From: Crocinitomicaceae bacterium
GTDB lineage: Bacteria; Bacteroidota; Bacteroidia; Flavobacteriales_D; Crocinitomicaceae
Length of the DNA stretch: 64,000 bases
Assembly (NCBI GenBank): GCA_028689775.1
Contig: JAQVCM010000004.1
Coordinates: forward strand, 62,001-126,000
Direction: 5' to 3'
Under the pieces are notes generated by a model. It did not search any database. It was given only the letters and a program-made list of their open reading frames with translations, and had not been told where the DNA came from. Of the stretch, positions 42,849 through 51,928 are shown one piece after another. A program made the position numbers and the translations under genes. Position 1 is the stretch's first letter, and each line of letters starts with the position of its first letter.

Positions 42849-44477
42849 ATGTCAAATTCAATTTCAACTGTTCCTATAGCAGTAAATGAGCCTGTAAGAG
42901 CATACGCAGCAGGTTCGTCAGAACGAGAATCGTTATTAGCAGCGTACAAAAAGATGTACAACCAAGAACCGATCGAGATTCCAATGTACATCGGTGCTGA
43001 AAAAGTTTACACAGATAATAAAAAGAAACTTTCTTCTCCGCATGATCACCAAAAAGTGATTGCTACCTATAATGCAGGAGAAAAAAAACACATTGAGCAA
43101 GCCATTGAAGCTGCTTTAAAAGCAAAAAAAGCTTGGGCAGATTTACCGTGGGAAGATCGTGCATCTGTTTTCCTTCGCGCCGCTGATTTATTGGCTGGTC
43201 CGTTTAGAGATAAATTGAATGCTGCTACGATGTTGGCGCAATCTAAGAATGTTTTCCAAGCGGAAATTGATGCTGCTTGCGAATTAATCGACTTTTTTAG
43301 ATTCAATGTTCAGTACATGACTGAAATTTACAAACAACAACCAGAGTCTTTGCCAGGAGTTTGGAATCGTTTAGAATACAGACCTTTAGAAGGCTTCATC
43401 TTTGCATTGTCTCCATTCAACTTTACATCCATTGCAGCGAATCTTTCTGCAGCTCCAGCAATGATGGGGAACGTAATCGTTTGGAAACCGGCTGAAACAC
43501 AAATTTATTCTGCACAAGTATTGATGGAAATTTTCCAAGCTGCAGGTTTGCCAGACGGTGTAATTAACATGGTTACGGTAAGTGGAAAAGATGCTTCTGA
43601 CGTAATTTTCAAACACAGAGATTTCACTGGTCTTCACTTCACAGGATCTACTGAAGTATTCAGAGAACTTTGGAAAGGGATTTCAAACAATCTTGAGAAT
43701 TTCAGAAGTTACCCAAGAATCGTTGGTGAAACAGGTGGAAAAGATTTCATCATGGTTCACGAATCAGCAAATGCTGCAGAAGTTGCTACGGCAATTTCAA
43801 GAGGTGCTTTCGAATTCCAAGGTCAAAAATGTTCTGCTGCTTCTCGCGCATACATTCCTGCTAACCTCTGGGATGACGTGAAAAGAATTACCGTTGAACA
43901 AGTAAGCTCTTTCAAAATGGGTTCACCAGAAGATACTTCTAATTTCTTCAACGCGGTAATTAGTGAAAAAGCATTTGACCGCATCGCTGGATACATCGAT
44001 TTCGTTAAAAGTGCTCCAGATGCTGAAATCATTGTTGGAGGAAATTACAATAAATCAAAAGGATATTTCATCGAACCAACGGTTGTTGTAACGACGAATC
44101 CAAAATTCAAAACGATGGTCGAAGAAATCTTTGGCCCAGTAATGACCATTTACGTATACGAACCAGCTAAGTTTGAAGAAACAATGCAGCTTTTAGATGA
44201 AACTTCTGAATACGCATTAACAGGTTCCATTTTCGCAAATGACCGCTATGCAGTTCGTCTAGCGTTGAAAGCATTAGAAAATGCTGCAGGTAACTTCTAC
44301 ATCAACGACAAGCCAACAGGAGCTGTTGTAGGACAACAACCGTTTGGAGGTGCTAGAGGTTCTGGTACAAACGATAAAGCAGGTTCATCTATGAATTTAC
44401 TTCGTTGGGTTTCTGCAAGAACAATCAAAGAAACACTTGTTCCTGCATCCGATTACAAATATCCGTTCTTAGGTTAA
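42849..44477 (+). CDS. pruA: 1-pyrroline-5-carboxylate (glutamate gamma-semialdehyde) dehydrogenase
   Basis: The 542-residue enzyme oxidises glutamate semialdehyde to glutamate with NAD+, the second step of proline catabolism. The visible ALDH features are ALSPFNFTSIAANLSAAPAM, GLHFTGSTEVFRELW (NAD site), IVGETGGKDFIMVHESA (catalytic Glu region near 295) and FQGQKCSAASRAY (catalytic Cys near 328). TDKPTGAVVGQQPFGGARGSGTNDKAG is the typical PruA C-terminus. The length matches bacterial and eukaryotic P5CDH of this type. No putA or proline dehydrogenase gene is adjacent. Start MSNSISTV. Confidence 0.93.
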   Translation: MSNSISTVPIAVNEPVRAYAAGSSERESLLAAYKKMYNQEPIEIPMYIGAEKVYTDNKKKLSSPHDHQKVIATYNAGEKKHIEQAIEAALKAKKAWADLPWEDRASVFLRAADLLAGPFRDKLNAATMLAQSKNVFQAEIDAACELIDFFRFNVQYMTEIYKQQPESLPGVWNRLEYRPLEGFIFALSPFNFTSIAANLSAAPAMMGNVIVWKPAETQIYSAQVLMEIFQAAGLPDGVINMVTVSGKDASDVIFKHRDFTGLHFTGSTEVFRELWKGISNNLENFRSYPRIVGETGGKDFIMVHESANAAEVATAISRGAFEFQGQKCSAASRAYIPANLWDDVKRITVEQVSSFKMGSPEDTSNFFNAVISEKAFDRIAGYIDFVKSAPDAEIIVGGNYNKSKGYFIEPTVVVTTNPKFKTMVEEIFGPVMTIYVYEPAKFEETMQLLDETSEYALTGSIFANDRYAVRLALKALENAAGNFYINDKPTGAVVGQQPFGGARGSGTNDKAGSSMNLLRWVSARTIKETLVPASDYKYPFLG

Positions 44478-44498
44478 GAATTGATTCACATACATTGC

Positions 44499-44533
44499 AA
44501 AGAGGCTATTTTAAAAGATAGCCTCTTTTTTTT
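44499..44533 (+). terminator. terminator after pruA
   Basis: AAAGAGGCTAT pairs with ATAGCCTCTTT, followed by a run of T; it begins about 20 bases after the stop. Confidence 0.85.
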
Positions 44534-44554
44534 GTGCGAGTTAAAAATAAATTC

Positions 44555-44596
44555 AAAAAAAAACCGAGTCTTATTATTTGAGACTCGGTTTTTTTG
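44555..44596 (-). terminator. bidirectional terminator between pruA and the DUF4924 gene
   Basis: AAACCGAGTCT pairs with AGACTCGGTTT with an A run on one side and a T run on the other. It serves the minus-strand gene that ends at 44612 and backs up the pruA terminator. Confidence 0.75.
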
Positions 44597-44611
44597 ATTT
44601 TTAAGATTCTT

Positions 44612-45157
44612 CTAGTTGAAGGTTAATTCTCCACTTTTCATTTGATGATAAGCTCTACTCAAATAAGCCGCCATGATGCGCATCGAATCAAAAGATTCTT
44701 CCGTTTCAGAACTAATTTCTTTCTTTTGAAGTCGAAGTAATAACTTCATATATAAGGCGTGAAATAATATTTCAATGTGATTCTTATCTTTCAAATTCGA
44801 CTTGTCTTTGAATGCTTCAATGTGTGGCATCGCCGCTTCGTACAACTCTTTATAACGAACATCATTGGTCATGTTCAACAAAGTATTGTGCAAATAAGAC
44901 AATTCAATCAACACTTCTTGAATTAAGAAAAGATGTCCGCTTTGTTCAATTCTTTGCGAACGCATTTTGCGAATTAAATCTTCGTACCAAGAGCGGTATT
45001 GATCTAGAAAAGAACTATCCGGAAGTTGTTTTGAAACGTAGTCATTCATAATGCGTTCAATGTCAAACTGAAATCCTCGGATAACGTCTTCCACTTGATA
45101 CATGTATAAAATGTATTCAGCTACGTTTTCATTTAGCTTTTGCTGGGCTACAAACAT
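44612..45157 (-). CDS. DUF4924 family protein
   Basis: The 181-residue all-helical protein matches DUF4924, a family known from Bacteroidota only by name. Key segments are NVAEYILYMYQVEDVIRGFQFDIERI, YRSWYEDLIRKMRSQRIEQSGHLFLIQEVLIELSYLHNTLL and MRIMAAYLSRAYHQMKSGEL. The function is unknown. It follows the Skp-like lipoprotein gene by one base and is probably in the same operon. Confidence 0.75.
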   Translation of the reverse strand: MFVAQQKLNENVAEYILYMYQVEDVIRGFQFDIERIMNDYVSKQLPDSSFLDQYRSWYEDLIRKMRSQRIEQSGHLFLIQEVLIELSYLHNTLLNMTNDVRYKELYEAAMPHIEAFKDKSNLKDKNHIEILFHALYMKLLLRLQKKEISSETEESFDSMRIMAAYLSRAYHQMKSGELTFN

Positions 45158-45158
45158 G

Positions 45159-45770
45159 TTATTTCTTTTTCTTTACTCCCATATCTGCTTCAATTTCAGA
45201 CTGGTGTTGGTTCAAGTATTCAATGAATTGAGCTGTAACATCCATCTTTGGAGTGACGTAAACAAACTGACCTCCTGCACCGTGCATGATCAACATGTCG
45301 ATACCGTGTTTTTCAGAATATTTTCTGCCCGCTTCTTCAATTTTCTTTCCGATAACACCTAATAATTCTCCCGTTTCACGTTCTAATTTAGCACCTTCTG
45401 TTTCTTGGTATTGCATCAAAGAATATTGTTTTCTTTGCGCTTCTTCTTGAATCGATTGCAGTTCAAATCCTGATAGTGAACCTGATTTTGCACGTTGTTC
45501 ATTAGTTGCAACATAATTTTGCAATGCTTTTTCTCTCTTTTGAAGCTCAGCTTGAAAACTCAATTGCTTTTTCTTCATCAAAGAATCCATTTCAACGTAA
45601 TAATCAAAATTGGTAGCTAAACTATCTTGACTGTAATATGCGATTTTCAATCCATTTGAATTAACCACACCAACATTTGGCGTTGTGTCTTTCTCAACTT
45701 TCTTTTTTTCTCCACAAGAGAAAACCAATGCACTCATGGCTACAATAGCTAATCCTTTCGTTAATTTCAT
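45159..45770 (-). CDS. OmpH/Skp-like periplasmic chaperone, lipoprotein
   Basis: The 203-residue protein has a lipoprotein signal with lipobox LVFSC (Cys near 19). It then has NSNGLKIAYYSQDSLATNFDYYVEMDSLMKKKQ, a long helical region (about 80-140) and the end DMLIMHGAGGQFVYVTPKMDVTAQFIEYLN, the typical OmpH/Skp end. It should hold unfolded outer-membrane proteins in the periplasm, but a membrane-anchored form is noteworthy. It is separated by one base from the DUF4924 gene downstream and by about 20 bases from the small gene upstream. Confidence 0.85.
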   Translation of the reverse strand: MKLTKGLAIVAMSALVFSCGEKKKVEKDTTPNVGVVNSNGLKIAYYSQDSLATNFDYYVEMDSLMKKKQLSFQAELQKREKALQNYVATNEQRAKSGSLSGFELQSIQEEAQRKQYSLMQYQETEGAKLERETGELLGVIGKKIEEAGRKYSEKHGIDMLIMHGAGGQFVYVTPKMDVTAQFIEYLNQHQSEIEADMGVKKKK

Positions 45771-45791
45771 ATTCTAATTGATTTGTTTTTT

Positions 45792-46049
45792 TTATTTTAA
45801 TGAATTGACATTTCTATTTTGAAACGCGCTTTCGAAATCTGATCGCATCGAAATAAAACGAGTTAAACAATTTGCCAATAATTCTTCCGTAACCATTGCT
45901 TCTATTTCGTTTAATCCTGAAACTTCGGTTTCGCTTATTTTGAAAAGTTGTTCAAACTGACCTAACTCCACTTTGATGATATATTTTGCGTTATAGTTAA
46001 ATATCTGAATCTTGTAGCGTTCGTGTGCAATCTCTGAAATTACCCTCAT
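45792..46049 (-). CDS. small protein of unknown function
   Basis: The 85-residue cytoplasmic protein (HERYKIQIFNYNAKYIIKVELGQFEQLFKI) is probably an alpha/beta fold; no family was recognised. It is upstream of the Skp-like gene on the same strand, 21 bases away, and may be the first gene of that operon. Its start follows the left border of the 185-bp tandem repeat region. Confidence 0.6.
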   Translation of the reverse strand: MRVISEIAHERYKIQIFNYNAKYIIKVELGQFEQLFKISETEVSGLNEIEAMVTEELLANCLTRFISMRSDFESAFQNRNVNSLK

Positions 46050-46733
46050 GTTTTCTATTTTTCAACAAAATTAATAGATAAAATGACAAATAAGATATTA
46101 AAGGATTGAAAACCTTATTGACACGGAGGATATTTTGCAGATTTCGAAATGACTATTTAAAGTTCAAACTTAATTTTATTTGAATGTAAAGGAGTTCAAA
46201 AAGCGTAGCAAAAGGATCTATTATCTGATTTACGAGACCACAAATACTAGTATTACCAAAGCCAAAGCGGTTTTTAACGGTTAAAAACGGCTAAAAACAA
46301 ACCCTAAAATTCATCGAAATTATTCGAAATTAATTTTACTATTTATAAATACACTTAATTCTATTTGAATGTAAAGGAGTTCAAAAAGCGTATCAAAAGG
46401 AGTTATTATCTGATTTGCTAAACCACAAATACAAGTATTACCAACGCCAAAGCGGTTTTTAACGGTTAAAAACGGCTAATAACAAACCCTAAAATTATTC
46501 GAAATTATTCGAAATTAATTTTACTATTTATAAATACACTTAATTCTATTTGAATGTAAAGGAGTTCAAAAAGCGTAGCAAAAGGAGTTATTATCTGATT
46601 TGCCAAACCACAAATACAAGTATTACCAACGTCAAAGCGGTTTTTAACGGTTAAAAACGGCTAATACCAAACCCTAACACTCATCGAAATTAGTCAAAAT
46701 CAATTTTACCATTTACAAGTATACAGGTACGAT
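46050..46733. other. intergenic region with 185-bp tandem repeats
   Basis: This gap of 684 bases is almost entirely the three tandem repeats at 46168-46722. The first 118 bases (46050-46167) show nothing recognisable. No gene is seen on either strand. Confidence 0.8.
46168..46722. repeat. three 185-bp non-coding tandem repeats
   Basis: The unit starts near TTAATT(C/T)TATTTGAATG. Matching points are at 46181, 46366 and 46551, so the period is exactly 185. Units 2 and 3 are nearly identical and unit 1 is slightly more divergent. Each unit holds TGAATGTAAAGGAGTTC and a hairpin-prone segment (GCGGTTTTTAAC followed by GGTTAAAAACGGC). The period is not a multiple of three, and no ATG frame crosses the units. 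The block lies between the CPBP gene's 3' end and the start of the next gene. Confidence 0.9.
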
Positions 46734-47648
46734 TTATTCTTTCCCAATTGGCGAATTTTTCAGCCCCTTCTTCCAACCGTATTTTTTAGCAAAAAATAGA
46801 TACAGCAAAGGAAAGCAAATCAGCATGCTCACCAAGGTGTCCCAACCAAAAGAAGGAATCGCATGATCTATCCACAATGCATCGGATTGAAAAACTTGCC
46901 AAGAATTAGTCACTACGACTGCTCCAAAGATGTTATTCACGGCGTGAAATCCCATTGAAAGTTCTAGTCCTTCATCTTTCCAAGTAATCAAGCCCAAGAA
47001 AATACCAGTACCAATATAATACGCCAAAATCCCAATTCCCAACGTTTTTACTTCTGGATTAGCGCCATGCACCAAACCAAATAAAATTCCTGTAAAAAGA
47101 GCAGTGGTCAATCCTCTTTGGAAAAGACTTCCAGTTGCTTGAAATAAAAAACCTCGAAAAAACACTTCTTCAAAAGTAGTTTGTAAAGGGATCACAAACA
47201 ATGCAATCAGTACTAAAAACCAAAATGTTTCTGAATTATAATTCCAAGAATAAGTATTTTCAGAAGAAAAATAACTAATTGCCAACATGGTCATCATCAA
47301 AATCCCCCAAGCTGAAAAACTGACAAAGAAACGCTTCCAATCAAATGATTTTCGAGTTGTAAACAAGCTGATAATCGGTCTTCTATGAACGAATTTAATG
47401 CAAAGCAGCAACATTCCCAAGGCGATAATAAAAGGCATCAATTGCAAGACTAAAAATTGATTCTCACCCATGGATTCCATTGCTGTTTGAGGAGAAACAG
47501 TTCCATCAACTGGAAGTCCCAATTGTTTTAAGCGAATGGTGTAAGGCAATAATCCAAAACCAAGCATGGAAGCTATTACCAACACGAAGGTGGTTAAATA
47601 ACTTGTAAAACTTGTTTTCCCTTGTTTGGCGAGATTGATAAAATTCAT
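46734..47648 (-). CDS. CPBP family intramembrane glutamic endopeptidase
   Basis: The 304-residue membrane protein has about eight hydrophobic helices. The CPBP (Abi/CAAX protease) motifs are present: EEVFFRGFLFQ (EExxxR near 165), FGLVHGAN (FxxxH near 198) and FHAVNNIFG (HxxxN near 242). The family includes CAAX prenyl proteases and bacteriocin-processing or immunity proteins. No peptide or bacteriocin gene is next to it, so the substrate is unknown. The stop is immediately beside the 185-bp repeats. Confidence 0.85.
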   Translation of the reverse strand: MNFINLAKQGKTSFTSYLTTFVLVIASMLGFGLLPYTIRLKQLGLPVDGTVSPQTAMESMGENQFLVLQLMPFIIALGMLLLCIKFVHRRPIISLFTTRKSFDWKRFFVSFSAWGILMMTMLAISYFSSENTYSWNYNSETFWFLVLIALFVIPLQTTFEEVFFRGFLFQATGSLFQRGLTTALFTGILFGLVHGANPEVKTLGIGILAYYIGTGIFLGLITWKDEGLELSMGFHAVNNIFGAVVVTNSWQVFQSDALWIDHAIPSFGWDTLVSMLICFPLLYLFFAKKYGWKKGLKNSPIGKE

Positions 47649-47847
47649 GTCTCAAAGATAAGTCGTTCTAAAATGGAAAGAAACTTTTTTTCAACAAAAT
47701 AGCTATGTTAAAACGATTCAAGGTCATTTTTATCAACAGATTAAAACTGACTCATCCGCTTATTTTACCCATTTAAATAATATTCGCTATTTCAAAACAC
47801 TTGCAATGCAATATTCATTTTAATTCATTAAATTTGTTTCTCAAACT

Positions 47848-48801
47848 ATGGACATGAAAAATATCAATCTAGAAGACAAAGAACGTGAGTTTCAAGCTAA
47901 AATTGATGCTGACATTAGAATAGAACCAAACGACTGGATGCCTGATTCTTACCGCAAAACTTTGATCCGTCAGATTTCTCAACACGCGCATTCTGAAATA
48001 GTTGGAATGTTACCAGAAGGAAATTGGGTTACCCGTGCTCCTAACTTACGCCGTAAAGCCGTGTTGTTAGCAAAAGTTCAAGATGAAGCTGGACACGGCT
48101 TATACTTATACAGTGCTGTCGAAACATTAGGTGCCGACCGCGAAGATACCATTGATGATTTGCATTCTGGAAAAGCAAAATACTCTTCCATTTTTAACTA
48201 TCCAACCCTAACTTGGGCGGATATGGGAACTGTTGGCTGGTTGGTTGATGGTGCTGCGATTATGAATCAAGTGCCTTTATGCAGATGTTCTTACGGACCG
48301 TATGCACGCGCAATGGTTCGTGTTTGTAAAGAAGAATCTTTTCACCAACGTCAAGGTTTTGAGATCATTGCTGGTTTGGCAAATGGAACTCCCGAGCAAA
48401 AAGAATTGGCACAAGATTCCTTAAACAGATGGTGGTGGCCAGCGTTGATGATGTTTGGTCCAAGCGACGAAAACTCAAAACACACGGCACAATCTATTAA
48501 ATGGAAAATTAAACGCGAAACAAATGACGAATTGCGTCAGAAATTTGTGGACGTGACCGTTCCACAAGCGGAAATGATTGGTTTGGTAATTCCAGACAAA
48601 GATTTGAAATGGAACGAGGAAAAACAAGGTTACGATTATGGAGAAATCAATTGGGATGAATTCATGAACGTGATTCAAGGAAATGGACCTTGTAACAAAC
48701 AGCGTGTAGACGCTAGAAGAAATGCAAAAGAAAATGGAATGTGGGTGCGCGAAGCAGCGACAGCATACGCAGAAAAAAGACAAGCGAAAAAAGCTTCCTA
48801 A
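47848..48801 (+). CDS. paaA: 1,2-phenylacetyl-CoA epoxidase, catalytic subunit A
   Basis: The 317-residue subunit has the diiron ferritin-like helices. Helix segments are [46 protein letters not shown] (E-x-x-H-type residues) and [19 protein letters not shown] (E-x2-H). [18 protein letters not shown] is typical of PaaA. It oxygenates phenylacetyl-CoA together with PaaB, C and a reductase. It starts a cluster of four genes, paaABCD, with spacings of 12, 38 and -7 bases. Confidence 0.95.
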   Translation: MDMKNINLEDKEREFQAKIDADIRIEPNDWMPDSYRKTLIRQISQHAHSEIVGMLPEGNWVTRAPNLRRKAVLLAKVQDEAGHGLYLYSAVETLGADREDTIDDLHSGKAKYSSIFNYPTLTWADMGTVGWLVDGAAIMNQVPLCRCSYGPYARAMVRVCKEESFHQRQGFEIIAGLANGTPEQKELAQDSLNRWWWPALMMFGPSDENSKHTAQSIKWKIKRETNDELRQKFVDVTVPQAEMIGLVIPDKDLKWNEEKQGYDYGEINWDEFMNVIQGNGPCNKQRVDARRNAKENGMWVREAATAYAEKRQAKKAS

Positions 48802-48813
48802 TACGACAACATT

Positions 48814-49101
48814 ATGAGTACAAAAGAATGGCCTCTTTGGGAGGTATTTATCAGAAGTAAACAAGGTTTAAGTCACAAACACGTAGGCAGTTTAAGAGCT
48901 CCTGACGCTGAAATGGCGATTTCAAATGCACGCGACGTTTATACCAGACGAAGCGAAGGTGTTAGTATTTGGGTTGTGGAATCGAAATTGGTTTCTGCTT
49001 CAGATCCAAAAGAAGCAAATGAGTTTTTTGAACCGTCAGATACTAAAATTTACAGACACCCAACGTTCTATGATGTTCCAGACGGAATTTCTCACATGTA
49101 G
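48814..49101 (+). CDS. paaB: 1,2-phenylacetyl-CoA epoxidase, subunit B
   Basis: The 95-residue protein matches PaaB: EWPLWEVFIRSKQGLSHKHVGSLRAPDAEMAISNARDVYTRRSEGVSIWVVES. It bridges the catalytic subunits in the epoxidase complex. It lies 12 bases after paaA. Confidence 0.95.
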   Translation: MSTKEWPLWEVFIRSKQGLSHKHVGSLRAPDAEMAISNARDVYTRRSEGVSIWVVESKLVSASDPKEANEFFEPSDTKIYRHPTFYDVPDGISHM

Positions 49102-49139
49102 AATTGATCGGTTAATCACTAAATTTGAAGTCACATTTT

Positions 49140-49904
49140 ATGGAAATTAATAAACAAGACGCTCTTTTTGAATTCGTTTTACGCATCGCTGACGATAGCC
49201 TAATTTTAGGTCACCGTATTTCAGAATGGTGTGGTCACGGACCAATTCTAGAAGAGGATATCGCATTGACAAACATTGCTTTAGACTTCGTTGGTCAAGC
49301 TACAAACTTTTACGATTACGCTGCAAAAGTAGAAGGCAAATGTCGCACAGCGGATGATTTGGCTTTTTTGAGATTTGAAAGAGAATACAAAAATGTATTG
49401 CTGGTTGAACAACCGAACGGACATTTTGGAGATACGATTGCACGTCAATTCTTTTTTGACGTTTTCAGAAAGCTATTCTTTGAAGAACTTGCGAAAAGCA
49501 CGGATGAAGAATTGGCTGGAATTGCTGAGAAATCTTTGTTGGAAACGAAATACCACTTGAGACATAGCTCGGAATGGATGATTCGTTTGGGAGATGGAAC
49601 AGAAGAATCACACGCGAAAATTCAAGAATCGGTTGATACACTTTGGAGATACACGGGTGAATTATTTTTTAGCAACGAAGTAGATGCCTTGTTACTGAAC
49701 GAGAAAATCGGTGTTGACATTGCTGCTTTGAAAAGACCTTGGGAGAAACAAGTAAGAGAAATTTTAGGCGAAGCAACTATTGAAATTCCAGCACACGCTT
49801 GGCAACAAGCTGGCGGAAGAACAGGTGTTCACTCCGAGCATTTGGGATATCTGTTGACAGAATTACAGTACATGCAACGCGCTTATCCGGGAATGGAATG
49901 GTAA
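49140..49904 (+). CDS. paaC: 1,2-phenylacetyl-CoA epoxidase, structural subunit C
   Basis: The 254-residue ferritin-like protein is the structural partner of PaaA and lacks the full metal site. Segments include LRIADDSLILGHRISEWCGHGPILEEDIALTNIALDFVGQA, RFEREYKNVLLVEQPNGHFGDTIARQFFF and EHLGYLLTELQYMQRAYPGMEW. The ATG at 49140 (MEINKQDALFEF) is preferred because it matches the family start; an in-frame ATG five codons upstream is less likely. Confidence 0.93.
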   Translation: MEINKQDALFEFVLRIADDSLILGHRISEWCGHGPILEEDIALTNIALDFVGQATNFYDYAAKVEGKCRTADDLAFLRFEREYKNVLLVEQPNGHFGDTIARQFFFDVFRKLFFEELAKSTDEELAGIAEKSLLETKYHLRHSSEWMIRLGDGTEESHAKIQESVDTLWRYTGELFFSNEVDALLLNEKIGVDIAALKRPWEKQVREILGEATIEIPAHAWQQAGGRTGVHSEHLGYLLTELQYMQRAYPGMEW

Positions 49905-50380
49905 GCGAAAAAGAAATATGGCAATTATTAGAACAGGTCTCTGATCCAGAGATTCCTGTTCTAACAGTTGTTGATTTAGGTGTTGTAAGAACCGTGGAAT
50001 GGATTGATAACGAATATGTAATCACCATCACTCCTACTTACAGCGGATGTCCAGCAATGCAATACATTGAAAAAGGAATTGCAGAAGTTTTGACCGATAA
50101 AGGATTTGATTTTAAAATCGTAACGACTTTATCTCCCGCGTGGACAACAGATTGGCTGACGAAAGAAGGCCGAGAAAAACTCAATAAATATGGAATTGCG
50201 CCACCAGTTGATGAAGGTGATAAAAGCGTACTATTCGGTCCGCCGATTGTAGTTCCTTGTCCTTTGTGTGGTTCTGAAAACACCAAGATGATCAGTCAAT
50301 TTGGAAGTACGGCTTGCAAAGCGCATTGGCAATGTAAAGATTGTTTGGAGCCGTTTGATTATTTTAAGTGTTTGAGATAG
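49898..50380 (+). CDS. paaD: 1,2-phenylacetyl-CoA epoxidase assembly protein PaaD
   Basis: The 160-residue protein has an Fe-S assembly-like (DUF59) domain (WQLLEQVSDPEIPVLTVVDLGVVRTVEW, TPTYSGCPAMQYIEKGI) and a C-terminal zinc-ribbon-like part (CPLCGSENTKMISQFGSTACKAHWQCKDCLEPFDYFKC). It probably matures the diiron or Fe-S centres of the complex. The start at 49898 overlaps the end of paaC by seven bases (ATGGTAA), a sign of coupling. No paaE follows; the cluster ends here. Confidence 0.92.
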   Translation: MVSEKEIWQLLEQVSDPEIPVLTVVDLGVVRTVEWIDNEYVITITPTYSGCPAMQYIEKGIAEVLTDKGFDFKIVTTLSPAWTTDWLTKEGREKLNKYGIAPPVDEGDKSVLFGPPIVVPCPLCGSENTKMISQFGSTACKAHWQCKDCLEPFDYFKCLR

Positions 50381-50542
50381 GTTCACTTGTTGGTTGTATG
50401 TTTTGTGAGGGAAAAGCATTGGAGAGAGGTTTCCGCAGCTTGCGATGACACCGCAGATCCGAACCGCAGATTAACTGAAATGATGAAAATCAAAGATAAA
50501 CATACGCTAATCATTTAAAACATCACGATCTAAAATATTACT

Positions 50543-50823
50543 TCATTTATCAGAATAATGACCCATTGACGAAAGAATTTCTACTGTAACAGTATTCTTA
50601 TTGATGGAATAAATCATTCTATCTTTTCTATTTATTCGTCGAGACCAAAATTTTTGTAAACTGTACTTCAATTGTTCTGGACTCCCTGTTCCCGTCTCAG
50701 GATGTACCTCTAATTCAATTAGAATCTTTTCTATTTTTTTGATCGAGGCTTATCTCCTGATGTGAAATGACTTTTAATATCCTTCAGAGCCTCACCAGAG
50801 ATTATAACCCTAAACTTCCCCAT
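50543..50823 (-). pseudogene. YoeB-like toxin gene, frameshifted
   Basis: The start ATG (complement of 50821-50823) overlaps the antitoxin's last codons. The reading frame gives MGKFRVIISGEALKDIKSHFTSGDKPRSKK and stops at 50731-50733. The neighbouring frame continues with KKIEKILIELEVHPETGTGSPEQ, KYSLQKFWSRRINRKDRM and VEILSSMGHYSDK, which is the rest of a YoeB-type ribosome-dependent mRNase including its C-terminal GHY motif. Restoring one base near AAGCCTCGATC joins both parts. The toxin is therefore inactive unless frameshifting or a sequencing error is involved. Confidence 0.8.
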
Positions 50824-51026
50824 ACATTCTTTGTATCTAAAACAACGAAATCTCCTTCCTTAATTTGTTTTTCAGCTCGTTTAATTTTCTCTACAAATTC
50901 AGGATGATAAGGACTTTCTTCTTCCAAAATTTTAATACCCGGCTTATCAGCGATTAACTCTAATAAATCCTTCAGCATTTTACCTGCCTTGCTTCTGGGG
51001 TTGATATTTAATACGATCCTTTCCAT
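50802..51026 (-). CDS. antitoxin of the broken YoeB module
   Basis: The 74-residue protein starts MERIVLNINPRSKAGKMLKDLLE and ends near VLDTKNVWGSLGL. It is small, acidic-basic mixed and of the DUF2683-like antitoxin type that accompanies YoeB toxins in Bacteroidota. It overlaps the toxin start by about 22 bases. It appears intact although its toxin is frameshifted. It may regulate its own promoter, but the operator was not identified. Confidence 0.7.
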   Translation of the reverse strand: MERIVLNINPRSKAGKMLKDLLELIADKPGIKILEEESPYHPEFVEKIKRAEKQIKEGDFVVLDTKNVWGSLGL

Positions 51027-51078
51027 AATTCAAGCGTTTACACAAAGATACAAAATTAAGACAAGATTAAAAAAACAT

Positions 51079-51714
51079 TTAAACAACCCATTCAAACAGA
51101 TCATCCGTATTTTTCCGTACTTTTTTCTGGTGCTGATACGCGTCTTCATCCGATCGATATCCCAAGGCGCAAACCACAACTGACTTTAAATTTTTCTCTT
51201 TTAAGCCCAAGATTTCATCGTATGCTTCCTTTTGAAATCCTTCCATCGGTGAACTATCGATTCTCATCTGCGCTGCAGCGTGAAGAAGATGTCCTAAGGC
51301 GATATAAACTTGATTCTCATTGTTGGCGGTCATCTCCTCCAAAGGTTTACTAATGATGCTATTTTTAAGGTGCATGCTGAATCCTACTAATTTTTCAGGT
51401 TCTGCAGCACGAACGACTTGATTCAACGTTATGAATTCATCAATGTGCCATTCGTTCAATTGAATATAAGCGCACATCACTACCAAATGCGATGCATCGG
51501 TAACTTGCGATTGATTCCAAGATTTTTCTCTTAATTTCTTCCGGATTTCTGGGTTCTCAACAACCATGAATTTATAGGGCTGCAAACCATTCGAAGAAGG
51601 AACTAAGGCGATGACCTCCATCAAAACCTTAAAATCTGCATCGCTAATTGTCTTTGTCGGATCGAATTTTTTAGTCGAATAGCGCCATCTTAAATCTTCA
51701 ATTAGTTGCGTCAT
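51079..51714 (-). CDS. NAD(P)H-dependent nitroreductase family protein
   Basis: The 211-residue FMN-dependent flavoprotein fits the nitroreductase family (NfsB/YdjA type). Segments are LRWRYSTKKFDPTKTISD, VLMEVIALVPSSNGLQPYKFMVVE (the FMN contact) and VYIALGHLLHAAAQMRIDSSPMEGF, with a C-terminal VVCALGYRSDED. It reduces nitro-aromatics or quinones with NAD(P)H in the cytosol. The ATG at 51714 (MTQLIEDLRWRYS) is preferred; a longer frame begins at 51792 but adds atypical sequence. Confidence 0.88.
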   Translation of the reverse strand: MTQLIEDLRWRYSTKKFDPTKTISDADFKVLMEVIALVPSSNGLQPYKFMVVENPEIRKKLREKSWNQSQVTDASHLVVMCAYIQLNEWHIDEFITLNQVVRAAEPEKLVGFSMHLKNSIISKPLEEMTANNENQVYIALGHLLHAAAQMRIDSSPMEGFQKEAYDEILGLKEKNLKSVVVCALGYRSDEDAYQHQKKVRKNTDDLFEWVV

Positions 51715-51928
51715 GAGAATTTTATTTTCTGCAAATTTAAACAAAGATGAGGATAAGTGCAGCTTCACTTTGAAAGGAATGTTTAAAATCAAGTTAAAGT
51801 TATTGAAAAATGAAACTGTACCTAATATCTTTTTAATTTATTTTAAATCATTCAATTTTTTTGTCTATTTGATAGATGATGCCAACTAAATTTTACTTCA
51901 ACATAAACGAACAACATATTCCAACAGC

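Noticed and set aside
46168-46722. possible CRISPR array from repeated units
   Set aside because: The units are 185 bases long and contiguous without unique spacers, and no cas gene is nearby.
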